This document shows positions 24,176-35,100 of a stretch of DNA of 64,000 nt, piece after piece. Below the pieces are notes generated by a model that saw nothing but the letters and a program-made list of their open reading frames with translations, searched no databases and was not told the DNA's origin. The first letter of the stretch is position 1. Every line of letters starts with the position of its first letter. The stretch is from Magnolia sinica (taxonomy: Eukaryota > Streptophyta > Magnoliopsida > Magnoliales > Magnoliaceae), in NCBI RefSeq assembly GCF_029962835.1, contig NC_080573.1, positions 32,171,001 through 32,235,000 of the forward strand, given 5' to 3'. The translations under genes and the position numbers were made by a program.

Positions 24176-24720
24176 TAGGGGTGTACATGAACCGACTTAG
24201 CTCGGTTAGCTCGCTCGACTTGACTCGAAAAAGCTTGATTCGACTTGACTGAGTTTGAATTTCGAACTGAGTTCGAGCTTGCCCGAGCTTGACTCGACTC
24301 GAATCGAACCCCAACTCGAATTGAACTCGGATCGAACTAGTTCGGTGACTCAGTTACTTTGATATATTGATGTTGCTCACCAAGTGTTTGATGAAATGAC
24401 TCAATGAAGTGTCCGCTAGTGGCAAGGAAGGTATGTATATGAAACAAATATCATTTTTCTTGATTTTGATGTTGCCTAGAAGGTGTTTGATGAAAATACT
24501 TGTAAACAGCTGTTGTTGTTTTACACACATTGAGAAATTGAAAGTGCACAACATATGTTTGTGAAAATGCCCTAGAGGCTTGATTTTGGTCAAACTCGGC
24601 TCGAACTAGCCCGAGCTGCTGATCGAACCAAGCTGAGCTGGCCAGTCAGGCTCGAAGACCAAGCCGAGCTAAGTCGAGCTGAGGCCAGCTCGGCTCGGTT
24701 CAACTCGGTATACACCCCTG
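24176..24720. mobile_element. Non-autonomous hAT element, 8-bp target duplication, with a captured PPR-like piece
   Basis: 545 bp. TIRs TAGGGGTGTAC and GTATACACCCCTG. The flank TGTGGAAC is identical at 24168-24175 and 24721-24728. Subterminal regions are runs of GAGCTCGACTCG-like repeats. The middle is different in composition and resembles pentatricopeptide repeat coding sequence (next entry). Confidence 0.9.
24360..24592 (+). pseudogene. PPR-protein fragment inside a hAT element
   Basis: Plus-strand reading gives DVAHQVFDEMTQ, then DVA, a stop and KVFDEN, then EIESAQHMFVKMP, a stop and RLDF. These fit the A-x-x-V/M-F-D-x-M-P pattern of plant PLS-class pentatricopeptide proteins, which bind organelle RNA. 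Stops show it is dead. The fragment sits wholly between the element's TIRs, so it was carried by the transposon. Confidence 0.55.
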
Positions 24721-24728
24721 TGTGGAAC

Positions 24729-25635
24729 CCTCATTTTGATTAGCTTGCCCATATGATTTTGACTAATCAAGTTCAGTTTCCGTTTGATTGCATGGTCATA
24801 GGCTTTTCTATACTGTGTACGTCAATGGCATGATAATCTAAATCTAGACACTGCGTGGCATGGGTACCAATTGCTTGTTTCTTGGCTAACAATGCACGAT
24901 GGGATGGTTGTTATACATGTTGACTTGATCAGATTGGATCTCACCCATTAGAGGCTTGATTGACCTGAAAATTTATGGAAAAGCGTAATTCTACGTAAGC
25001 AAACCACTGGATGGTATGGATCCCACCGATGATGATCGAATATATTCAGGACCGAATCTAGACCCTTGGATCCGTTATAGATGTATCTCATTCATTTGAA
25101 TATAGACCCAATGATGATGATGTGCTAAACACATCTGTTGGTCCAGATTGAGTATTGGGAGGCTAAATCATATGTTTTTGTTAGGTTATCCCCTTGTTTT
25201 GCATGTTATGTGGTTCACGGATCTTAGTGAACCTGGCATGCTAATCTCACAAATGATGATGTGAGTTGCATCCAGAGGCCTCACAAACATTAAAGGTGGT
25301 CCTTGTTGCATTCCTGAATGTATAATGCAGTGCACAAATAAGGACAAGACAATCCAAACAGGTGCCTTGCTTATCATATATTTAATTATGTTATGCGATT
25401 GTGTTGTATTTCAAGAGGGTGTTGTATTTAAACACAACTCTGGTGCATGCTCAACATGAAATGTTAGCCAGTGGATGGAAATATAGTGATGAGGCATAGT
25501 TATATTATCCAAAGTTGCTTCGTGCAATGGGAGCCATCAGTTGTAAAGGGGACATGACGGATTACGGTCGACATGCCTAAAATATGCATACCCTGGCACA
25601 AGACGAAAGTGCCACTTCCATAATTGGTCTAAGTT
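24729..25635. other. No recognised gene or element
   Basis: No conserved coding block or clear repeat ends seen. Confidence 0.35.
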
Positions 25636-25639
25636 TTAA

Positions 25640-26330
25640 ATCGTCATGCGGAAATATGTCAAAACTCAACAGATGTCTGAGATTATTACATCTAAGAAGC
25701 TTATTGAAAAACTTCTTAAAACCGATCTAAAAAACTCAAATTGGTACTCACCTTGGAACAAGTATTGTATGTTATTCATGAGCTTCCTCCTTCCCAGCCT
25801 AATACCTTGAGTGAAAAGATAAAATGAGGTGCCCAAAATGTACATTATGTCCTCCATAGCCGGTGTGATCCACAACCAGATGCAGAACGTGATGAATGCC
25901 ATGGACATTTACCTACACTTTTAAGGGCATGTCCCAGAACAACGCTCAAGTCCAAGCCCTTGAAAGGAAATTGTACAACCTGGCACTCAAAAAGGGTACC
26001 TCAATGAGTGAGAACATGATGAAAATGCTTGAAATTATTGATGAACTTGAGATCATTGGGCATTCCAAATGAGAGGGTACCATTGTGAATACTCTCCCAT
26101 GTCATTGACACCTAGGTATGATAAGTTCATTAATAACTACAATATAGGTCATGACTGTCAGAACATGGTGAAAATGCTTGAAATTGTTGATAAGCTTATG
26201 GTCATTGGGCATGTCAAATGAGAGGGTACTATTGTGAATACTATCCCGTGTCATTGAGACCTCTGCATGATAGGTTCATTAACAACTACGATATAAGTCA
26301 TGACTGCTCTAACATCGGAAGAGAATCTTT
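25640..26330 (+). pseudogene. Ty1/copia gag relic with an internal tandem duplication
   Basis: Plus-strand fragments in several frames resemble copia Gag (UBN2): VLHELPPSQP-like text, MNAMDIYLHF, MLEIIDELEIIGHS and HDRFINNYDISHD. A block of about 150 bp (26012-26160) is repeated at 26163-26312 with some ten percent change. Stops and frameshifts occur throughout. Confidence 0.55.
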
Positions 26331-26649
26331 TCCGATAAATTGTCCTTCACGAGAGAGAGAGTTAATGAAAACAAAAATGGTAGTTATTGTCTTTAGTAAA
26401 TTCGCGTATGGATAATGTTTTTTTTCCTAATCACAGTGCAAATATGTAAGACATTGTTCATATGCAATGTAGAGCCATCATGCAAGAAAGTCATGGAGCC
26501 AACACAAGAAATTGGTAAGGTAGTACCATTCCGATAGTGATATTGTCATTCCCCAGATAGTTTGACTAAAGAGATAGATTTCCTATATCAGTAATAATGT
26601 GGTTAGAGGTTCCAATGTCGAGATACCAAGTAAAATCTCCCTACTTTGG

Positions 26650-27440
26650 ACACCACAATTGCAGAAAAGCTCGTCCTTGGTACGCAAGTAAAGCTGATGG
26701 AGGCAGTTCAAAGCAACGTGATTAACATGATTGCATATTTGACATGTAGGACAATTTTCATGCTTAAGTCTGGTATAATGTTATTTGGAGTAAAAGAAGC
26801 ACGTCCATGACCCTGGTACTATGATCGCAACCACAACCTTTGGGAATTAGTCAAAGCTCGAGATCCACCATGTCCTCGAGTAGAAGAAGAAGACACTAGC
26901 TAGGAAAAAAGCTGAGTAGGCTGCTCAGAAAGAAATGACTGAGAATGAGGTGGCCAAGTAATTACATCAAAAGTATTTGGATTCACACAAAGTGATAAAA
27001 GTAATAACTAGATCTTATTCTAAGTACACAAAGATCAAATTTCAAGACCAGCAGAGCAACTGCTTCAGGAGCATCAGTAATTACTTTCATTTTATCTAAC
27101 TAGTCCGTGATAGAGAGACCAACCTTTTTTAGCATTTGAAGCTGTTATTTTACTTGCATAACACACGCTTTGGACTGAATAGTGTGGAGTTGTTCAAAGC
27201 GTAACCACACCTCTCATGAAGTGGAACCAATAACTTAAGCAAGAATTTGTTCCCTAGAGTTGCATTAGCCCAACTCAGAAGAGGTGAGTCATGCCTCATC
27301 CACTCAATATAAGTGGGATTGACGAAGTTGACAATATTGTTATCTTTGTAACAAAGAAACATCTTAGGACAAGGAATGACCCATCCACATATCCAATGAG
27401 GGAATTTGTACATAAAATATGAACCAATTGAGTGTGCCAC
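26650..27440 (-). pseudogene. Ty1/copia gag relic, minus strand, with zinc knuckle
   Basis: The minus strand reads NPTYIEWMRHDSPLLSWANA and LHERCGYALNNSTLFSP (Gag UBN2 region, 27350-27200) and, 450 bp further on, the zinc knuckle CQICNHVNHVALNC at about 26744-26703, with all Cys/His ligands kept. Frames are broken between these. It belongs with the primer binding site at 28376-28386. Confidence 0.72.
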
Positions 27441-27899
27441 AATAATTTATTATTGGGGCCTAACTTGATAAAGACCAAGTTCATGATGTTAAGCACAATA
27501 ATAAAAAGCCATTGAGAGGGAATAATAATAGTAGAAGGATGAAGAAATGCTATTAAAAGTAGAGTGAAGTGACAAATTAGGAGAGATGATAGGGATAGTG
27601 ATTTCCTAGATTTGGGTGTCACAGCGAAGTGGAGCAACTGTTTTAGTGATGTGACTTTGGATGATGATTGGATGATGATTGCTACTATCGATAATAATAA
27701 TAATAATAATAAAAGAGGAGACATGGCTGTTGCTGTCAGCAATGGAGACGACAGTGACAACAGGCATCGATGCCGGTGCAGTAGTTGTCAGTTCGAAGTG
27801 CATCAGTATGGCAGAAAATTAGGGTCATTGATGATGTTGAACAGTGAGAAGACAACAAAGGTAGCAATGGCAGAGATGTTATTGACCATGGTGTGCAGT

Positions 27900-28230
27900 A
27901 AAGGCTGTTATGTAAAGGTAACAATGGCGACCGTTACACGTTACAGGATTGTAAAGGTCGTAGCGGCCATTACGAAAATACATGACTCTTAAAGGCCATT
28001 ACAACCCCCATAACAGCCCGTTACGCCCCCATAAAGGCTGTAATGGCCCCATAATGGTTCATTATGGGACTGATACAGGTTTTTCCGATTTTTTTCAATA
28101 AAAAAGAGAGAGCGTAACAGCTGTTACGACCCCTGTAACGGCCATTTTACACCCCGTATCATAATGGTAATGGCGGTGGCCCCTACAGCTACCGTTACCA
28201 TTACGAAATACTTGCTATTGACAATAGTAG
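27900..28230. repeat. TAACGG-rich dispersed repeat
   Basis: Dense CGTTAC/GTAACG motifs (GGCCATTACG, CCGTTACCATTACG) with inverted ends. The same family occurs near 54618-54790, 59345-59540 and 60738-61075. It lies between the copia leader and gag. Confidence 0.6.
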
Positions 28231-28375
28231 AGGCAGAGATGCGATACCCTGAAAGGCAACAATAAACAAGGAAATGAAGATGAAGAAGAATGATGCTCGC
28301 AGGGCATGGGTGGGTTGGGATGATTAAGAGAATTGGTTTTTTAACCGGATGGGTGCAAAGATAGCAGATTGCCTA

Positions 28376-28386
28376 CTCTGATACCA
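28376..28386 (-). other. Copia primer binding site
   Basis: The minus strand reads TGGTATCAGAG, the standard site for the initiator methionine tRNA. It lies upstream of the minus-strand gag relic and downstream of LTR-like sequence with a TATATAA box near 28550. Confidence 0.75.
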
Positions 28387-28600
28387 TTAAAAGCTAAAAC
28401 ACTTGAATAATGCACTTCTTAGTCTATATTTTTTGCACATACAATGAGAGTTGAGACATGCTCGTCATGTAGAGAGCAACAACACGGATTTACAATTGTA
28501 CAACTATCTCAGCTGGAGATTCTCTATGTAATCTCGAATGGAAGCTTTATATAGTCCAACATTGTGTTGGACTGTGATTTGATTTTTTTCATCCACAGTT
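28387..28600 (-). mobile_element. Remains of the copia 5' LTR
   Basis: Directly 5' of the primer binding site on the minus strand. It has GGACTATATAAAGC, a TATA box about 160 bp before the primer site. The outer end and target duplication could not be fixed. Confidence 0.5.
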
Positions 28601-28799
28601 ATCCTAACAACGGGAGACCGTTATGGGGCCAATATACACCTGTGGGACCATATCGGCCCATATTGTATGATAATTGGGGGGCTGATACAAGGCCCAATAC
28701 CTACGTTTAAATCCATGGATTATATAGAACATATTAAATGTTCATCCACATTCAAATAATGTTGTGATTGGAAATGCATCAAAATGGACGTTCACCCAA

Positions 28800-28985
28800 C
28801 ATTCAGTATCGTCATGAGCAATTTTGAAAGGTTGGTGCTGCTTGGAAAATGCAAAAAATGCATAATGCAAAATGGAATTCTCCATCAAACCTGCCCAAAG
28901 TGGCAAGTGCGCTCATCTTTTCTATTGGAAGAAATAAGTGCAACATTAGCAATTTGCTAAGTGGAAATTTAGCAAAATATATATG
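28800..28985. repeat. Dispersed segment shared with 58970-59125
   Basis: Both copies have GGAAAATGCAAAAA, a TGGAATTCTCCATCAAACC-like block and GAAGAAATA in the same order and orientation, about 70-75 percent alike by eye. It overlaps the likely RGTB 3' UTR side. Confidence 0.5.
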
Positions 28986-29047
28986 CAGTCTAGATTAACA
29001 TATCAAATGTTTCAAATGTGGAGAGAACGAAATTAACTCCAGGGTAG

Positions 29048-29154
29048 CTAAGGCAGACCTTTTCTGCCAAAGAAAATTCTATTCACGACATCAACAGGCA
29101 AAGCATAAGCTGGATCAATTGCTTTTATTCCTGGGTATTCCAAAAGTGAAAGTC
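29048..29154 (-). CDS. RGTB: RGTB coding exon 9 (terminal), 8.9 kb from exon 8
   Basis: Completes G283 and encodes [20 protein letters not shown] and [14 protein letters not shown] before TAG. This is the conserved C-terminal block of the family; its phase (G plus GA) fits exon 8 exactly. Acceptor TGTACAG. A LINE 3' end begins only about 110 bp upstream of the acceptor. No clear AATAAA signal was seen within about 150 bp downstream. Confidence 0.93.
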
Positions 29155-32100
29155 CTGTACATCACCAAATATATGAAATTGAAGAAAATGTGTGAGATAA
29201 ACTCCAATAATCAGATAGCAATAAGATCTGACAATAAAAGGAAACCAAAAAAAAAAAAAAAGAATCCGTTTTTTTTTTTTGAAGAGTAATGATTATTTTA
29301 TTAAGAAGCAGTGAGAAGGTGCAAGAGCTACAACTGAAGCAAAAAAGAGAAATTACAATCTTCTAAGAATTTTAGATAAGCCCACTCCACAACAAGGAGC
29401 TTTCCTTTGGAAAAAACCTCCTCTGCCTTGGTGGACTCCTTTCGGTAGCACCTTCCATTCCTCCCCCCAAATAGCACACAAAAAAGCCAGCAAGACCAAT
29501 CTCCATATAGCTTTTAAGTTCTTCCCTAACCCCACTCCATACCATAGCAAGAATAATTCCCCAATTGAGTTTGGCATTACCCAAGACATTTCGAAGAGTC
29601 AAAGGAAGCGGCTCCATAGCAGCCTAGTAAGCAAGCAATGGATAAAAAGATGATCAACTGTCTCGGCATCCTCCATACACATCATGCATATATTGGCAGC
29701 ATAATTGACCTCTTTTGGAGATCGTCAATAGTGAGGATCCTCCCTCTTCCAGCAAGCCACCCAAAAGCCGCAACTTTCAAGGGGGACTCATAGGTGCCAC
29801 ATGTTGGCCGTGTGCATGTGGGTACCACCCCTATTCGAAGACCGAAGGAACTCATAGGACCAAACCAAGAAACACTCCGATTTATCCTTCAACCAGATTA
29901 GTCTATCTCTGTCATCTCTCGCTAGCATGTAACGGTGGAAGCAACCAAGAAGCTTAGCAAACTCCTCACCTTCCTCATCCTGCAAGTTTCTTCGGCAAGG
30001 CGAGGATCAAACAACTTCATTTCTGATGAAGGAATAGGATTTAGAAACCATAATAAACCTTCCCATAGAGAGGCAAGCAATTCCCAGGAACACAATTGAA
30101 GGGGGGTCTCTCTAACCCATACATCCACCCAAAATCTAACACTCCCTATTGCCAATGGAGAATCCAACTCTCACGCTAAACTTGGCCTTTAATCTAGAAA
30201 TCCCCTTCCAAAACCACGAGGGGCTGTAGAGAAGAGTCCTTGACTTCCCATCCTCCTTGACATCCACACTTCCATACTATGACCTCTAGCGATAAGAATT
30301 CATCATCTGATCCAACGTGGCATAACCATTTTCCTAAGAGAGCCAGATCATATTATCCAAATCCCTAATACCAGCCCCACCTTCCTTGTATGGCCTATAC
30401 ACCTCCACCCCAAAAGATGAAATACTTTCCTGTCCTTTGAACCCTGTCACAGAAAGTTGTATCAACTTTTCCAACCTCACCAAAATTGACTTCGAACATT
30501 TGAAAAGGAGGTATGATGGGAGATTGTAAAAGGCTTTTCCACTTTGATAACTTTCTCTCGAACCTCTCCACAACTACATCCAACAAATGCTCTGCCAACC
30601 TTCCAACACAAAGAGGAAGCCCAAGGTAGGTAGATGGAAGGACCCCTGCGCGGCACTCGAAGATCCTTGCCATCACCTCTACTTCCTCATTGGACATTTG
30701 CATCCCTAACATCTAGCTCTTGGCAATGTTAACCTTTTGGCCCGAGATCGCTTCGTAACATAATATCACCATCCTTAACTTGTTCAACATGGCATCATCG
30801 GCTTCACAAATAAATAGTGTCATCGGTAAATTAAAGATGGGAGATTGGAGGATTCACCTTATCCACCCGAAATCCACGAATGATTCTTGCCTCCTAGCCT
30901 TTAATTAGCATCTTGCTCGGAGCTTTGGACACCACAACAAATAAGAATGGGGAGAAGGGGACCCTTTGCTGGATACCATTAGAAGAAATCTTTAGGTGAT
31001 CCATTAACCAAGACTAAGAATTTGGCTATGTAACGTCCTAGATTTTTTATACTTTGGATTTTCAAAAACTCTTGAATTTTTTTCATTATAAATAACTTAC
31101 GTTGTCACTTATTGACCATTAACACTTGATGTTAGCCTATACATGGGTGGTACCAATAAAAAACTGCACAAATTTGATTTATCAACCGTAGGAAGCCAAC
31201 GAATCTGGCTGATAACTTAAACACCGAGTTTAGCCACATGATTTGTTCAGATGGGGTCCAAATATAGCTGACCTATCACTGACTAATTAAGACAATCGTA
31301 ACTAAATAAAGACACACCAAAAGCCGAGATAAGTAGATGTCAGATCTTAATTAACAAACCAAATTGACCCGATATCATTTTAACATAAGAACCAATGGTT
31401 TAGGGTGATTGTGTTCGAATCATTATTTCCACTAGTTGCGGATAGGCCACACTATGAACTTAACTAATCCAAACTTTAATAATTGTGCACAAGAAATCTC
31501 AATACCCAATTCATTTCGGAAATACCCTTATTATCCAAACAAGCTCTATACCGCTCGTTAGTTGGCCACTAAACCCAAGGCTATAGAAATACATTCGTCT
31601 TAGTGGGCTTGACGTTCATCGCTAGACATCGAGCCAAGATCGTGCCTCGAATCGCTCAACTTGGACTTGCAAGGTCGGTGTATGAATTGTGCAAATATTC
31701 CTAAAATTAACTAAGAACTTAAGTTACTTATCTGTGTTCGATCTTTGCCCAAGTTGTGGCTTTCAGATCGTTAAATCATGACCAAATTTAGGGCAACAAT
31801 CTAAGTTAATATCTTGCACATATCCCTATAGCCGTAGCCCTGATCAACCATCGGTGACCGTCGAATAGACTTCTGATCATACCCGTCGATCAACGCGTCC
31901 AAATGACATGCCGATTGTGTCTATGTGTATATCATCTCTAGGGCCAACTATCTAACGGCGAGTGTCTACTCCTATGCCCCATAGTGGCCCCCAAAGAGTA
32001 GAAACACACTCCCCTAGGGCTAGTATAGTAAAAACCCAGCCCTTAGGGCCATTTTCACCAATTCTAGCAATATATAAGGCCCTTGTTTGGGCACCCCTAC

Positions 32101-35100
32101 AAATTCCATGCCTAGAACAAGAGAAAAAGGGAGAAATAAAGAAGAGAAAGAGAAGAAAGGAGGAGAGAGAGCTTGGGGTGTGAATGTTGGTGCATCTCCA
32201 CCCTTTCATCATCTCTCTAGTCGTCTCGCCGTAACTGGAGCCGTCATCAAAACTTTCCCGGCAACGATTGGATGCAAGCATTGAATCCCGCTTGTAATTT
32301 AGGGTTCAATAGTTGTTTATCCCTAATTTCATAAGCTTGTATGCTTGTTTAGGCCTTTCGATGATCTCTCCCAAACACCCTAACCCTATGAGCACCGCAA
32401 GTCGGGCGAATCATCACAAGCTGCAGACCATTATGCCTAGGTTTTCATTTATCGACCCTCGAGGGTCTCAGTTAATTAGTTACTTGTATATGAATTTGTG
32501 CATACTAACATGTTAACATTTTGATTTTTGCTCTAATATATGTTATTGCTTGGATATGGATGCTCACATGTTTGATGAAATGTCCAAGTGGCGGAATATT
32601 TTGCTTTGTCGATGCTCACATGCTTGATTTAATGCTTCGGTGGTTGTGTTACTTTATGCGCGTTCACATGCTTGATTTAATGCTTTAGTGAACATAGTAC
32701 CCTATGGATGCTCACATGTTCAATGAAATGCCTAAGTGATTGTGTAGTGAAACTTATGCTATAATTGTGTGATATAGTATTAGTCCATAGCGATACTTAG
32801 GATTGTTACGATGTTAGGTCAGTTGCCTAACCGCCTAAACTAAAAGGATGGCCTAAGTTAGGTCGGCCACCCTAAGCTTGTTCGATCGACCCGGGTTGAA
32901 CACAGACAACCGACAGTAGCTGGACTACACGGGATGCTTGCACTCAATGCCGATTGCATCGGGGTTCTCACAGGTCAATTGCATTAATCCACTAGCCGAC
33001 TAATCACGTATGTTTAAAATGGGTGACACGACCAAATAGAATCTAGGATACCCCATTCCCAATGAATGATTCCATTCATAACCGTTAGTGCGATACGATC
33101 CCACTAATACTCATGAGTCGGGCATGGTGGTATGGGACACCGTGTTCGAACTATCGGCCTACACTGGGGTAACAAGCCTTCCCGTAGTGACTAGTGAGCA
33201 CTAATGGAGGTGATAGATCATTTTTCAAATGGCCCGTCAAATTACCCGGCCAATGGTTGCATGCCAGAGTACCGTTCGAAAGACCCAGGCGTGAATGGAA
33301 TTAGGTGACAAGCCCTTTTTCTTTTATGGTGATTTTGTTTTATGTGATAAGCTTGCACCTCAGAACTGAGTGATCATACTCGGTATTTGGGTGATGACCC
33401 ATACTGAGTTGATCCTCATACATTTATGTATCATGTCATACCTTTGGAATCGTTGATTTGTGAGATAAACAGATGACACCTAAATTTGGATCAAGAGACA
33501 CTGGTGAGGAGCCGCTATGTGCTGCAACAAGCCACGTGATCTAGATAAAGACTATTGATATGGCATCGGTATCCTAGCTTCGCCAATATGCTGGATGAAT
33601 GAAACTTAATAATTACTCGGCTAACATACGCATCAATCGCATTGCATTAGATAGGATGTGGCGATTTGGCGTTGGAGTCACATGATGAGGGAGTGTTGAC
33701 ATTTGCGAAATAGGCGTTGAAATCGCTTGTGAGGGAGTGTTGGATTATGAGGTGCATGCATCATTTCATAATCTCCCTAATGCATTTAACAAGAGTATTT
33801 AGGAAGTGCTTGATTTCTTGTTTTGTCATTAACTGCACTGATTGAGTCGATAACATGTGTGACTTAGAACTAATGGAATCACCGAGTTAGCTACTAACTC
33901 CACCTAGGACGGTGTTTTAAAACACCAACCAGGCATATCATTGATATAGGTACCAATGAGACCTCAGACGGGTAGGCTTAGATCGTCTTATGCAACCGTC
34001 TTTATGTTTTGGAGGATTTGGCGTAAACCGAAAACTCTACACTTTAACTGTCTTAGGTATGTATATTGTGGCTTGTATAATCCTCATTTGGGCAGACACC
34101 ACTTTTTAATTGTATTTTGATTGTTTGCCATATATATGTTGATTTTCGTTATCTCTACCTCTCTTTGGTTTCGCTAAATTGAATTGCACAACTCTAATTA
34201 TTAGTGTGTTGAATAAATGTGAATCTGAATGAGGACACATCTGCATTTTATTAAGTTAACACCTGGGAACTCGGGACAGGAGTCTATGTACTCGAGTACC
34301 GATTTTCAGGGCGTTACAGGCTAACTAAACACACTCCTTCATCTAACCTCTCAATTTTGGCCCACATCCAATTTGTCCCAATAAATAGTCCATGAACCTC
34401 GAGATCACATGATCATACACCTTCTCTGTCAGCTTGCACACTATGCCTTTCGTCCCCTTCTTGCACCGAGAATTGATACCCTCATGGGCAACTAAAGCGT
34501 TGTTAAGATCTGTCCATATGCAATGAACGCACCTTGGTTCTTGGATATTACACTAGCTAAGACTGCCCTGAATATGGTTGCCAACGTCTTTGCACGAATA
34601 TTGTATGGCCCCCTAATAAGATTGATCGACCTAAAATCCTTAAACTTTCCACCCTTGACATCTTTGGGATGACTGCAATAAAAGATGCTCCTAGCTTGGC
34701 TGGCAAACAACGCCTCTCGAAAAACTCCCCCATGAAGCCCATAATATCACCCTTTACCACATCCTAATGACTCCATTATTGCTTTAACCTCATCCTCCGA
34801 GAAGGGCTTCTCAAGGGATTCAAACTCAAGTGTTCAAGAGGAAGCTAAACTCAAGATCATCCAGCAATGGTCTCACCCATTCATCGTCAGTGAGAAGGTT
34901 GTAATAGTTGATGATCACCTTGCAAACCTGCTCTCTCTCCTCAAGTCTTTAGTCATCCACAACTACACTCCAGATCTTGTTGCTTCTGGTCCTCACACTA
35001 GCAATAATATGGAAAAAATCTTGTATTCACCCAAGTATCCCTTAATGTTTCCTACATTTAATTTCTTCATCTTCATCTTCTTCTTCTTCACAATGATGGT

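Noticed and set aside
27296-27760. 154-codon minus-strand frame
   Set aside because: Mostly hydrophobic low-complexity text through an (AAT)n tract, out of frame with the copia gag signal in the same place.
27612-27992. 126-codon plus-strand frame
   Set aside because: Antisense to the copia relic and running into the TAACGG repeat; no motif.
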